Shown: positions 1 through 5,843 of the stretch, piece after piece
Position numbering within the stretch: position 1 is the stretch's first letter
How the letters are laid out: each line of letters opens with the position of its first letter
Notes under the pieces: model-generated
What the model was told of the DNA's origin: nothing
Databases searched by the model: none
Seen by the model: the letters and a program-made list of their open reading frames with translations, nothing else
Assembly (NCBI GenBank): GCA_004525885.1
Contig: SPBV01000074.1
Coordinates: forward strand, 1-8,510
DNA: 8,510 bases
Origin: Nitrosomonadales bacterium
GTDB lineage: Bacteria > Pseudomonadota > Gammaproteobacteria > Burkholderiales > Nitrosomonadaceae
Direction of reading: 5' to 3'
Position numbers and translations under genes: made by a program

Positions 1-11
1 CAATAATGGAA

Positions 12-1358
12 TTAATCATGTTTTGATCCTGTTAGTGACTGTGTCTGAGTTTTTTTCGAGGGTTCGAGCATCTTGGCTGTTGCTTCCCGTAGCTTAGACT
101 CGGAATCAATTAAAAATTGAGCCGAGGTCACGATTTCTTCTCCGGCGTGGAGGCCCTCTAACACCTGCACCTGTCCCTCTGAGACAATACCTAGTTTGAC
201 CATGCGGGGCTCAAACTTACCCGCCCCCCGGACAACAAATACCTGCGCACGAGTTCCGGATCGAACAATTGCTGCGTCGGGTATAACGACGGAATCGATT
301 TTTCGTCCGGCATAAATCGTCACTTCAGCAAACATATTTGGCTTCAGTAGCTTCTCTGGATTATCAAATACCAGACGTGCTTTAATGGTCCGTGTTTTAG
401 ATTCGGCGTAAGGATAAATATAATCAAGACGCCCCTCGAACTGTCTACCCGGAATACCAGACAACTGAATCTTAGCGGTGTCCCCGATCTGCACCCAAGG
501 CAGCTCATATTCGTAAATTTCTGCATAAACCCAGACCTGAGAGAGGTCAGCGATCATGTAAAGTTCCGTAGCAGGAGTGACAAATTGCCCTTCCCGGACC
601 CCGATTTTCATCACAATCCCACTGGCTGGTGTGTGAATATGCAATCCCTCCATAATCGAGCGAGTTTTTTCCAGTTTTAGGATCTGGTGTTCAGGCACGT
701 CTAACAACTTCAGTCTTTCGCGACTCGACTTCACCAGATTTTCAGCACCCTGTCGTATATCCTTAAAAGGACTCTCTTCCAAGGCCTTAAGGTTATTTAA
801 GGCCAGCAAGTATTCCTGCTGGCTAGACACTAATTGAGGCGAATAGATTGCCAGGAGTTCGGTCCCTTTCTTGGTCCACTGCCCGGTCTTATCAACCACC
901 AATTTTTGGATCCAACCCTCTGTTTTTGGGTGTAGACGCACCATTCGCTCCTCGTCGAAATCGACCCGACCCATTGCCCGGATGATATGAGACAGCGTCT
1001 TTTCTTCTGCGATCGCCGTGCGCACGCCAATATTTTGTACCGTGACCGGATCGATTATTACCTGTCCCGCCGGTGCTCTATTCTCGTCCGTATCTGAGTC
1101 GGCATACACGGGAACGTAATCCATCCCCATAGCATCCTTAGCAGGTACTTTTGAGATCACCGACGGGTTCACCATATTGCGGTAGAAGAGGATTTTGCGT
1201 TCTTGTTGTTTGACATCCTTGATCTGGGAGCGTTGTCCAGACACACTTGATGTTCGACTGGCAAACCAATATCCGGCACCCACCCCTACTGCCAACATAA
1301 TGGCCGCAACTATAAGAATTTTTTTATTTATAAATACCTTCTTCGCCAACGGCAGCAA
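12..1358 (-). CDS. cusB: CusB-type periplasmic adaptor of a heavy-metal RND efflux system
   Basis: This is a membrane-fusion (adaptor) protein that would link an inner-membrane RND pump to the TolC-like channel encoded just upstream and export Cu(I)/Ag(I) or a similar metal from the periplasm. Seen in the 448 residues: a Lys-rich N-terminus and hydrophobic anchor (about 6-33); a heavy-metal-binding segment (57-85) with KDAMGMDYVPVYAD and Met at 62, 77 and 79; lipoyl/barrel-sandwich halves (about 143-172 and 240-270, GWIQKLVV and TPASGIVMKIGVREGQFV); a helical hairpin between them; then beta-barrel and membrane-proximal parts (about 273-425). Length fits CusB proteins. The reading frame opens with TTG at 1358, inside the end of the channel gene, and lacks a good ribosome site. 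The next ATG (1298) would cut into the anchor, so TTG and translational coupling are preferred. Adaptor identity is firm; metal choice is inferred from the Met-containing domain. Confidence 0.93.
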   Translation of the reverse strand: MLPLAKKVFINKKILIVAAIMLAVGVGAGYWFASRTSSVSGQRSQIKDVKQQERKILFYRNMVNPSVISKVPAKDAMGMDYVPVYADSDTDENRAPAGQVIIDPVTVQNIGVRTAIAEEKTLSHIIRAMGRVDFDEERMVRLHPKTEGWIQKLVVDKTGQWTKKGTELLAIYSPQLVSSQQEYLLALNNLKALEESPFKDIRQGAENLVKSSRERLKLLDVPEHQILKLEKTRSIMEGLHIHTPASGIVMKIGVREGQFVTPATELYMIADLSQVWVYAEIYEYELPWVQIGDTAKIQLSGIPGRQFEGRLDYIYPYAESKTRTIKARLVFDNPEKLLKPNMFAEVTIYAGRKIDSVVIPDAAIVRSGTRAQVFVVRGAGKFEPRMVKLGIVSEGQVQVLEGLHAGEEIVTSAQFLIDSESKLREATAKMLEPSKKTQTQSLTGSKHD

Positions 1359-2757
1359 CCAATTTGGCCAACGATTGCTTGGCTTCGGTCAATGCACGCC
1401 AATATTTGGTCTCGTGATTAAACAGTGTGATCTGGCTACGGATCAAATTGAGAAAATCCACTTTGTTAACCTGATAACCAGCAAGCATGGAGGCTACCGT
1501 TTGTCGTGCCTGGGGAATGATCCCGCTCTTAAAAAGAGTGAACTGTTCACGAGCCCGCTCATAATCAGCTAACGCAGTAGAAATTTGTGCTCGCACCTGG
1601 CTCCATTCATCCTGCAACGCATATTCCTGCTGGAGTTGTTCAGCGGCACGTTGAACAACTGCTTTCGATTGTTTGCTATCAATAAATATGGGTATGCTCA
1701 TACTCAGTCTCAGGCTTAGAAAATCGGAACGGGGGCCACCTCCTTGGGGGGGTGGATTATTCCCGCCACGAAAACCGTAGAAAGCACCCATCCCAAAATC
1801 AGGGTAATAATCCTTTTTCGCTAGCTCGACCCGGGTACCTGCGGCACTAATCTGGTTGCGCTGTTTTGCTAGCAAAGGTCGTGACAAATCCGCTATTTGG
1901 TAGAGCTCTGGTTCAGGTATGGTATTTGGCAGTTCCTTATCAATTTCCTTAGGTAGGCGGAAACTGTAATTTGCTGGCCGGTCAAGCAATGCGCTGAGAC
2001 GCACTTTTTCATTTCGTTGCGTTCCAACTAGCTGTATTTCTTGATCCAACAATTGTGATAATTCAAGTTGTGCGAGCAACACATCTTGCTGCAATCCATT
2101 TCCTACCGAATATTTGGTTTGAGCAATTTCGATAAATTGACGCAAGAGCCCTTTGTTCGCTGTAACAATTTCTAAAGCACGATCCAGATAGAACACTACC
2201 CACCAGGTTGTTTTCACATCGCGAATTAGATGTAGACGAGTTTCGTCTATATCATTTGAAGCTGCTTCAGCCTCAAATTCGGCAGCTTTTTCCCTAAGAC
2301 CAAGTTTTCCCGGAAATGGAATGGACTGATTAACACCCATTTGCATTTGGGTCATAGGTTCCTGAGTAGTGTTGAATGTATTAGTGGGTAAATTTAATGA
2401 ACCGAAGCTAATTGTTGGGTCAGGTAGTGTTCCCAGCTGAGAGGGAATTGCAGACATTGCTTTCCAGCGAGCTTGCATCTTAGCAAGATTTGGATTGTCC
2501 CGAACAGCTTGAGTTACCGCTGAAGCTAAAGTTAGCAGATCATTATTTACAGAAACGGATTCAACTGCCAGGCCCTGCTTCGAAATGATCAAAAAGCAAA
2601 AGAATAGTGCCCACATAAAACCGTTTCGCTGAAAACTGAAGATCGATATTCTTTTGTTTGCATCCAAGTGTGAATAATGGATATCTTTGAGCCTGTTACG
2701 TTGAACGTGCTCTGGGATTTCACTAATAAACTTATAATATGAGCAAGAGTAAAACAT
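1324..2757 (-). CDS. TolC-family outer-membrane channel of the metal efflux system (CusC-like role)
   Basis: This is the outer-membrane efflux protein of the tripartite pump, forming the trimeric exit duct. Counted from the chosen ATG (477 residues), a hydrophobic export segment lies at 48-64 (MWALFFCFLIISKQGLA). Two repeats of the outer-membrane efflux fold follow (about 75-270 and 290-470), with family features NPNLAKMQARWKAM, LPDP (111-114), SIPFPGKLGLREKA (145-158), YYPDFGMG (317-324) and PIFIDSKQS (356-364). The start is uncertain. The ATG at 2757 has an excellent GGAGAAG ribosome site but gives an unusual 47-residue stretch before the signal peptide. The ATG at 2616 starts right at the hydrophobic segment but has only a weak site. 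The frame is open further, to a TTG at 2817. The 3' end overlaps the adaptor gene by 35 bp. The Cys inside the export segment is followed by more hydrophobic residues, so a lipoprotein is unlikely. Confidence 0.9.
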   Translation of the reverse strand: MFYSCSYYKFISEIPEHVQRNRLKDIHYSHLDANKRISIFSFQRNGFMWALFFCFLIISKQGLAVESVSVNNDLLTLASAVTQAVRDNPNLAKMQARWKAMSAIPSQLGTLPDPTISFGSLNLPTNTFNTTQEPMTQMQMGVNQSIPFPGKLGLREKAAEFEAEAASNDIDETRLHLIRDVKTTWWVVFYLDRALEIVTANKGLLRQFIEIAQTKYSVGNGLQQDVLLAQLELSQLLDQEIQLVGTQRNEKVRLSALLDRPANYSFRLPKEIDKELPNTIPEPELYQIADLSRPLLAKQRNQISAAGTRVELAKKDYYPDFGMGAFYGFRGGNNPPPQGGGPRSDFLSLRLSMSIPIFIDSKQSKAVVQRAAEQLQQEYALQDEWSQVRAQISTALADYERAREQFTLFKSGIIPQARQTVASMLAGYQVNKVDFLNLIRSQITLFNHETKYWRALTEAKQSLAKLVAAVGEEGIYK

Positions 2758-2851
2758 TTTCTTCTCCAACCACATGCCATCTAACATCGGAAATATAGCT
2801 CGCACTGAACTCAGCAAAATGCTGAAGTTCAGAAATTAAGAATGGATGTAG

Positions 2852-3313
2852 CTAGATACGCAGACGCTTCGTAATGAGATAAGTGTTGGAGCTGGATTGA
2901 TCAGAACTGATGCGTTGGGGTACGATGGACATCGCAATAGTTTGCGATGGAAAGAAGAAGCCAAGCGTTGTAAATATGACTTGAGGTGGATCAACATCTG
3001 ATTCTACCCCCACAAATTTTATAGCAGGTATGATTTGTTGCAGGTCCGGACTGATACTCAGAGCGGCGGCTCCATCACAACACGGGCCCTCGTTAGAATT
3101 AAGAGTATTTTCGCAATCTAAATTGACACATTCTTTATAATCATTACACAAGTTCGTATTATGCTTGGCCATATCACTTGTAATGTGCATTACCGAACCA
3201 GCAGTTTTCTCAATTTTTGCGCAAGCAAATATAATTTGCGCATGCAACGGGCCTACAAACAGCATTAATATCAGCAGAAATTGTTTTAACAATGATTTGT
3301 TATACCCGCACAT
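2852..3313 (-). CDS. Small exported Cys-rich protein, first gene of the metal efflux operon
   Basis: The function is unknown. From the ATG at 3313 the product has 153 residues. It starts with a signal peptide (Lys at 6 and 10, hydrophobic FLLILMLFVGPLHA to about residue 25, likely cut before Gln). A Cys cluster follows: C31, C56, C62, C67 and adjacent C78-C79. The hydrophilic C-terminus ends in TYLITKRLRI. From memory, short Cys-rich secreted proteins with a similar ending often precede Cus-type operons in beta- and gammaproteobacteria. By position and composition I infer a periplasmic metal-binding or sensing accessory role. It reads in the same direction as the channel gene, 94 bp upstream of that gene's chosen start. 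The frame is open further upstream (ATG at 3331, TTG at 3349 and 3364), and no start has a convincing ribosome site, so the N-terminus is provisional. Confidence 0.7.
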   Translation of the reverse strand: MCGYNKSLLKQFLLILMLFVGPLHAQIIFACAKIEKTAGSVMHITSDMAKHNTNLCNDYKECVNLDCENTLNSNEGPCCDGAAALSISPDLQQIIPAIKFVGVESDVDPPQVIFTTLGFFFPSQTIAMSIVPQRISSDQSSSNTYLITKRLRI

Positions 3314-3320
3314 AGAATTA

Positions 3321-3349
3321 AATGTATACATGTTGACTGGAAACGTCAA
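3321..3349 (-). promoter_or_regulatory. Candidate sigma-70 promoter of the metal efflux operon
   Basis: On the minus strand TTGACG (3344-3349) lies 17 bases before TACATT (3321-3326). These match the sigma-70 boxes at five of six and four of six positions. Transcription would start near 3314, almost on the ATG at 3313, leaving little room for a leader. A second possibility lies upstream: TTGGTT (3393-3398), a 17-base spacer, then TATAGA (3370-3375), which would give a leader of about 50 bases but has a poor -35 box. Neither is certain. Confidence 0.3.
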
Positions 3350-3356
3350 TACGTTT
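3341..3356. promoter_or_regulatory. Palindrome over the -35 box, possible operator
   Basis: The arms AAACGT and ACGTTT form a perfect 6-bp inverted repeat with a 4-bp spacer. It covers the candidate -35 hexamer of the efflux operon, a typical place for a repressor or metal-responsive regulator. No regulator gene is in the window, so the binding protein is unknown. The arms are short enough to occur by chance. Confidence 0.3.
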
Positions 3357-3396
3357 CTCTGCAACGTAGTCTATAATCTTGCATCATCCTTTAACC

Positions 3397-3426
3397 AATG
3401 TCCTCTTTTGGCACAAAGCAGATATT
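3397..3426 (+). repeat. Copy 1 of a dispersed 30-bp imperfect palindrome
   Basis: The 30-bp unit begins AATGTC, has the core CTCTTTTGGCACAAAG and ends GATATT. It differs from copy 2 at 8288-8317 by a single base (GATATT instead of GACATT). Both copies are followed a few bases later by AACACC and an A-rich run ending ATCT, so the shared block is nearer 45-50 bp. The unit can fold with outer arms AATGTC/GACATT and an inner CTTT/AAAG pair, though this copy has one mismatch in the outer arm. It lies upstream of the efflux operon and touches one alternative -35 box. I recall similar units scattered in Nitrosomonas-type genomes; their role is unknown. Confidence 0.75.
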
Positions 3427-3531
3427 TAACACCAAAATCTAATTCAGTTTATGGAAAATGAATTAATGGAAAAGAGAGCGATACTTGGAATCTCTATTAG
3501 ATTTTATTTTCTTCCATTGCAATATAATACA

Positions 3532-3560
3532 AAGGGGTGGCACCCCCCTACTATCCCCTT
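3532..3560. repeat. G-run/C-run inverted repeat
   Basis: AAGGGG (3532-3537) can pair with CCCCTT (3555-3560), or GGGGT (3534-3538) with the nearer ACCCC (3542-3546). The segment resembles the palindrome at 8203-8222: both have a G run, a short A/T/G-containing centre, a C run and then TACTAT or TAGTAT. No U tract follows on either strand, so it is not a clear terminator. Confidence 0.4.
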
Positions 3561-3580
3561 CATAAAGCCAGATATTCTCC

Positions 3581-3597
3581 GGTACAATTTTGGTACA
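3581..3597 (-). other. Integrase arm-type direct repeat, left locus
   Basis: On the minus strand this reads TGTACCAAAATTGTACC, two TGTACC units spaced 11 bp apart, one helical turn. Short TGTACC or TGTGCC pairs at this spacing are, from memory, common between the tRNA end and the integrase gene of P4-like islands, where they bind the N-terminal domain of tyrosine integrases. It lies 110 bp from the tRNA-Arg fragment. A sister site is at 8165-8181. The role is inferred; no integrase gene is present. Confidence 0.5.
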
Positions 3598-3630
3598 GTT
3601 ACAGCTTCTTTTTAATATATGGATAGAGCG

Positions 3631-3652
3631 ACACCAACACCAACACCAACAC
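3631..3652. repeat. ACACCA hexamer tandem repeat
   Basis: ACACCA occurs three times in perfect tandem and is followed by a partial fourth copy. It sits at the presumed island end, about 55 bp from the tRNA fragment. It could mediate slippage or be a run of protein-binding sites; nothing in the sequence decides which. Confidence 0.7.
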
Positions 3653-3674
3653 ATAAATGTTGTATATTTATGTG
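3650..3674. repeat. Perfect 9-bp inverted repeat at the island end
   Basis: CACATAAAT (3650-3658) and ATTTATGTG (3666-3674) are perfect complements around a 7-base centre, and two more pairs can form inside. The A/T-rich stem has no U tract. Its position just before the attachment-site hairpin suggests a site for recombination proteins, which is a guess. Confidence 0.55.
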
Positions 3675-3680
3675 GTTACC

Positions 3681-3707
3681 GATGGGCCCTCCGTCAGGAG
3701 GGCCATC
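3681..3707. repeat. Strong G+C-rich hairpin abutting the tRNA fragment
   Basis: GATGGGCCCTCC (3681-3692), loop GTCA, then GGAGGGCCATC (3697-3707) form an 11-bp stem with one bulged G. The last base is the first of the tRNA anticodon loop, so the hairpin ends at the presumed crossover point. It replaces the 5' half of the tRNA gene and should be element sequence. It lacks a T run, so it may be a structural part of the attachment site rather than a terminator. Confidence 0.6.
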
Positions 3708-3751
3708 TCCTAAGGGGTAGGTTGCAAGTTCGATTCTTGCCCAGGGCGCCA
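3707..3751 (+). mobile_element. tRNA-Arg(CCU) 3' fragment: attachment-site scar of an integrated island
   Basis: These 45 bases match the 3' part of a tRNA: anticodon loop CTCCTAA (3707-3713, anticodon CCU, Arg), 3' anticodon stem GGGG, T stem GCAAG/CTTGC around the loop TTCGATT (3729-3735), 3' acceptor strand CCAGGGC (3741-3747), discriminator G and encoded CCA (3749-3751). The acceptor 5' strand, D arm and 5' anticodon stem are missing upstream, so it cannot make a tRNA. Tyrosine integrases often recombine in tRNA genes and leave such a 3' duplicate at the far end of the element. By orientation the element lies to the left, with the metal operon as cargo, and the chromosome to the right. 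A complete tRNA-Arg gene should stand at the other end. Confidence 0.8.
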
Positions 3752-3757
3752 AACAAA

Positions 3758-3779
3758 TAGTTAAAGCATAGTTAAACCA
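3758..3779. repeat. Tandem 11-bp direct repeat right of the att site
   Basis: TAGTTAAAGCA is followed directly by TAGTTAAACCA, two 11-bp units with one difference, beginning six bases after the tRNA CCA. The helical-turn spacing is that of recombination-protein sites, and it equals that of the two TGTxCC repeats. It lies on the presumed chromosomal side, so it may be a leftover arm from an earlier insertion, or chance. Confidence 0.45.
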
Positions 3780-3828
3780 GATTGGTGCTTGCATGGTTAC
3801 GCAGGGGTTACATGTAGCGTTGTTTTCC

Positions 3829-3921
3829 GGGCGCCATAGCCTTTGCTGGATGCCCTGCCAATCTGTCTCTCGTCTTGGGGGGGGCTATTAAGAGGCAGGC
3901 AGGGTGTAGATTAGGGTGCCC
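3829..3921 (+). promoter_or_regulatory. Long structured leader upstream of kup, with a G8 loop
   Basis: Three nested helices can form. The outer is GGGCGCC (3829-3835) with GGTGCCC (3915-3921). The middle is 3850-3859 with 3898-3907, ten pairs including two G-U. The inner is TGTCTCT (3864-3870) with AGAGGCA (3891-3897), seven pairs. The middle and inner helices stack on one side, with a 4-base bulge AATC on the other. The 20-base terminal loop holds eight consecutive G (3877-3884). The structure ends 32 bases before the kup start. It could be a cis-regulatory RNA for kup, a terminator for transcription from the former tRNA gene, or chance. It matches no riboswitch class I can name. Confidence 0.4.
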
Positions 3922-3953
3922 ATCATTGACACATAATAATCAGTGAGTAATAA

Positions 3954-5843
3954 GTGAGTATTTCTTCAACATCGAATGACAAGAAAAGCAGTCTCGCCGT
4001 ATTGACTGTGGGCGCAGTTGGTATCGTTTATGGCGATATCGGTACTAGCCCACTCTACGCAATGAAAGTGGTGTTCTCCCAAGAATACGGTCTTATACTT
4101 AATGCAGCCAATCTGTTAGGTGTTGTCTCACTGATTGTCTGGGGCCTGATCATCATAATATCCATCAAGTATGTGACTCTCATTCTGCGCGCGGATAATC
4201 GTGGCGAGGGTGGCATCATGGCACTGATGGTGCTGGCTCTATCCTCAGTGAGCAAGGCGTCGAGATGGTATTTTCCGGTGACGGTGATGGGCTTGTTTGG
4301 CGCCACATTATTCTATGGTGATAGCGTTATTACGCCGGCAATTTCGGTACTCTCAGCAATCGAAGGTCTGGAAGTTGCTTCTCCGATGTTTAAACCGTAT
4401 GTCGTGCCACTCGCTGTAGCCATCCTGCTTGGACTCTATCTAGCGCAATCCAGAGGCACCGCTGACATAGGTAGATGGTTCGGTCCGATTATGCTTATTT
4501 GGTTTTTTGTTTTGGCTGCCATGGGCATTGTTAATATTATCGAGACTCCGGAGATCCTTTCTGCCCTAAATCCTTGGCACGCATTGATATTTTTGAGGGA
4601 CAATGATTTGATAGCATTTATCGCATTAGGTGCAGTGGTTCTGGCTTTCACTGGTGCGGAGGCTCTGTATGCAGATATGAGTCATTTTGGCGCCAAGCCA
4701 ATACGTATAACATGGTTTTTTATCGCATTTCCAGCGCTAACTCTTAATTATCTGGGGCAAGGCGGATTACTACTGTCCAACCCGAACGCTGTAAGCAACC
4801 CATTTTATCAACAATTGGGAGCTTGGAGTACCTATCCATTAGTCATTTTATCGACGGTCGCAACCATCATTGCAGCGCAATCGACTATTTCAGGTACTTT
4901 TTCGATGACCAAACAAGCCATCTCACTCGGCTATCTGCCACGCATGAAAATTGTTCACACTTCAGTCATGCATATCGGCCAAATTTATATTCCCTTCGTT
5001 AACTGGCTGCAACTGACCATAGTACTGCTCGTGGTGGTTGGTTTTGGATCATCGTCCAGTCTGGCTTCAGCGTATGGAATTGCAGTCACCGCGACCATGC
5101 TAGTTACGACGATACTGACCTTCTTTGTCATCCGCTATCATTGGCGATACAACTTGGTCTTGTGCTTATTTGCAGCTGGTTTTTTCCTGCTAATCGATTT
5201 TGCACTCTTCTCTGCCAACACGCTTAAGATATTACATGGCGGATGGTTCCCGCTGCTGTTGGGTTTCTTCTTATTTACTATCATGCTTACCTGGAAGCGC
5301 GGGCGTCAACTGGTTTTCGAGAATCTATCCAATAATTCTATGCCGCTAAAGGAATTTCTGCAGTCACTCTTCTTTGATCCGCCAGTACGCGTGCCAGGCA
5401 CTGCGATATTTCTGCGTAATGAGATCGAAGGCGTACCGCATGCGTTATTACATAATCTGTCACATAACAAGGTGCTGCATGAGCGTGTCTTCTTTCTGAC
5501 CGTATATACACGTGAAATCCCTTTTGTACCGGTGTCCGAGCGGGTGCAGGTAGAAAGTCTTGGGAATCAATGTTATCAGATAAGCATTCAGTATGGTTTT
5601 AAAGATGAACCAAATATTTTGCAGTCATTGGAATTATGCAAGAAGTATGGTCTGGAATTTAACATGCTGGAAACTTCTTTTTTCATTGCGCGACAAACCC
5701 TCATTCCAACCCAAGACACGGTGATGGGCCGGTGGCGCGAACTTATCTTTATCAGTATGTCGCGTAATGCTCATAGCGCAGCAGATTATTATCAAATTCC
5801 TAACAACCGGGTGATTGAGTTGGGAACTCAAATTGAGATTTGA
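3954..5843 (+). CDS. kup: Kup-family low-affinity potassium uptake transporter
   Basis: This is an inner-membrane K+ uptake protein (KUP/HAK/KT family), thought to co-transport K+ with H+. The 629 residues match the usual length of about 620-630. Visible family features are GIVYGDIGTSP (23-33), YGDSVITPAISVLSA (121-135), FTGAEALYADMSHFG (232-246), NYLGQGG (265-271), about twelve hydrophobic segments up to about residue 445, and a cytoplasmic C-terminal domain with PGTAIFL (481-487), HNLSHNKVLHERV (500-512) and the ending ELGTQIEI. A stop codon directly precedes GTG at 3954, so this is the earliest start; the next Met (37) would lose the first helix. No clear ribosome site is seen. GTGAGTA also occurs 11 bases earlier and opens a four-codon frame whose TGA overlaps this GTG. 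The gene appears intact and resident, beside the island scar. Confidence 0.97.
   Translation: MSISSTSNDKKSSLAVLTVGAVGIVYGDIGTSPLYAMKVVFSQEYGLILNAANLLGVVSLIVWGLIIIISIKYVTLILRADNRGEGGIMALMVLALSSVSKASRWYFPVTVMGLFGATLFYGDSVITPAISVLSAIEGLEVASPMFKPYVVPLAVAILLGLYLAQSRGTADIGRWFGPIMLIWFFVLAAMGIVNIIETPEILSALNPWHALIFLRDNDLIAFIALGAVVLAFTGAEALYADMSHFGAKPIRITWFFIAFPALTLNYLGQGGLLLSNPNAVSNPFYQQLGAWSTYPLVILSTVATIIAAQSTISGTFSMTKQAISLGYLPRMKIVHTSVMHIGQIYIPFVNWLQLTIVLLVVVGFGSSSSLASAYGIAVTATMLVTTILTFFVIRYHWRYNLVLCLFAAGFFLLIDFALFSANTLKILHGGWFPLLLGFFLFTIMLTWKRGRQLVFENLSNNSMPLKEFLQSLFFDPPVRVPGTAIFLRNEIEGVPHALLHNLSHNKVLHERVFFLTVYTREIPFVPVSERVQVESLGNQCYQISIQYGFKDEPNILQSLELCKKYGLEFNMLETSFFIARQTLIPTQDTVMGRWRELIFISMSRNAHSAADYYQIPNNRVIELGTQIEI

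Noticed and set aside
3165..3461. Plus-strand 98-codon frame
   Set aside because: It lies antisense to the Cys-rich gene and its upstream signals, and shows no protein-like features of its own.
3620..3629. TGGATAGAGC resembling a tRNA D arm, suggesting a complete tRNA-Arg interrupted by a short intron
   Set aside because: Group I introns are known in tRNA-Arg(CCU) of some proteobacteria, but there is no 5' acceptor strand, no 5' D stem and no 5' anticodon stem here. The 77-base gap is too short for a group I intron. A chance match is more likely.
3463..3654. Minus-strand 63-codon frame
   Set aside because: Low-complexity start from the hexamer repeat, no domain and no ribosome site. It spans the hairpins and the arm-type site.
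3612..3794. Minus-strand frame of 60 codons across the tRNA fragment
   Set aside because: It is the antisense translation of the tRNA 3' end and the ACACCA repeat, a common source of spurious proteins.
3829..3836. Second GGGCGCCA, as at the tRNA end, as a duplicated attachment core
   Set aside because: Only eight bases match, no T arm precedes it, and the bases are better explained as the outer helix of the kup leader.
3926..3931. Perfect TTGACA as a -35 box for kup
   Set aside because: The matching -10 position would fall on the start codon and place the transcript start inside the gene; TAATAA there is a poor -10 box.
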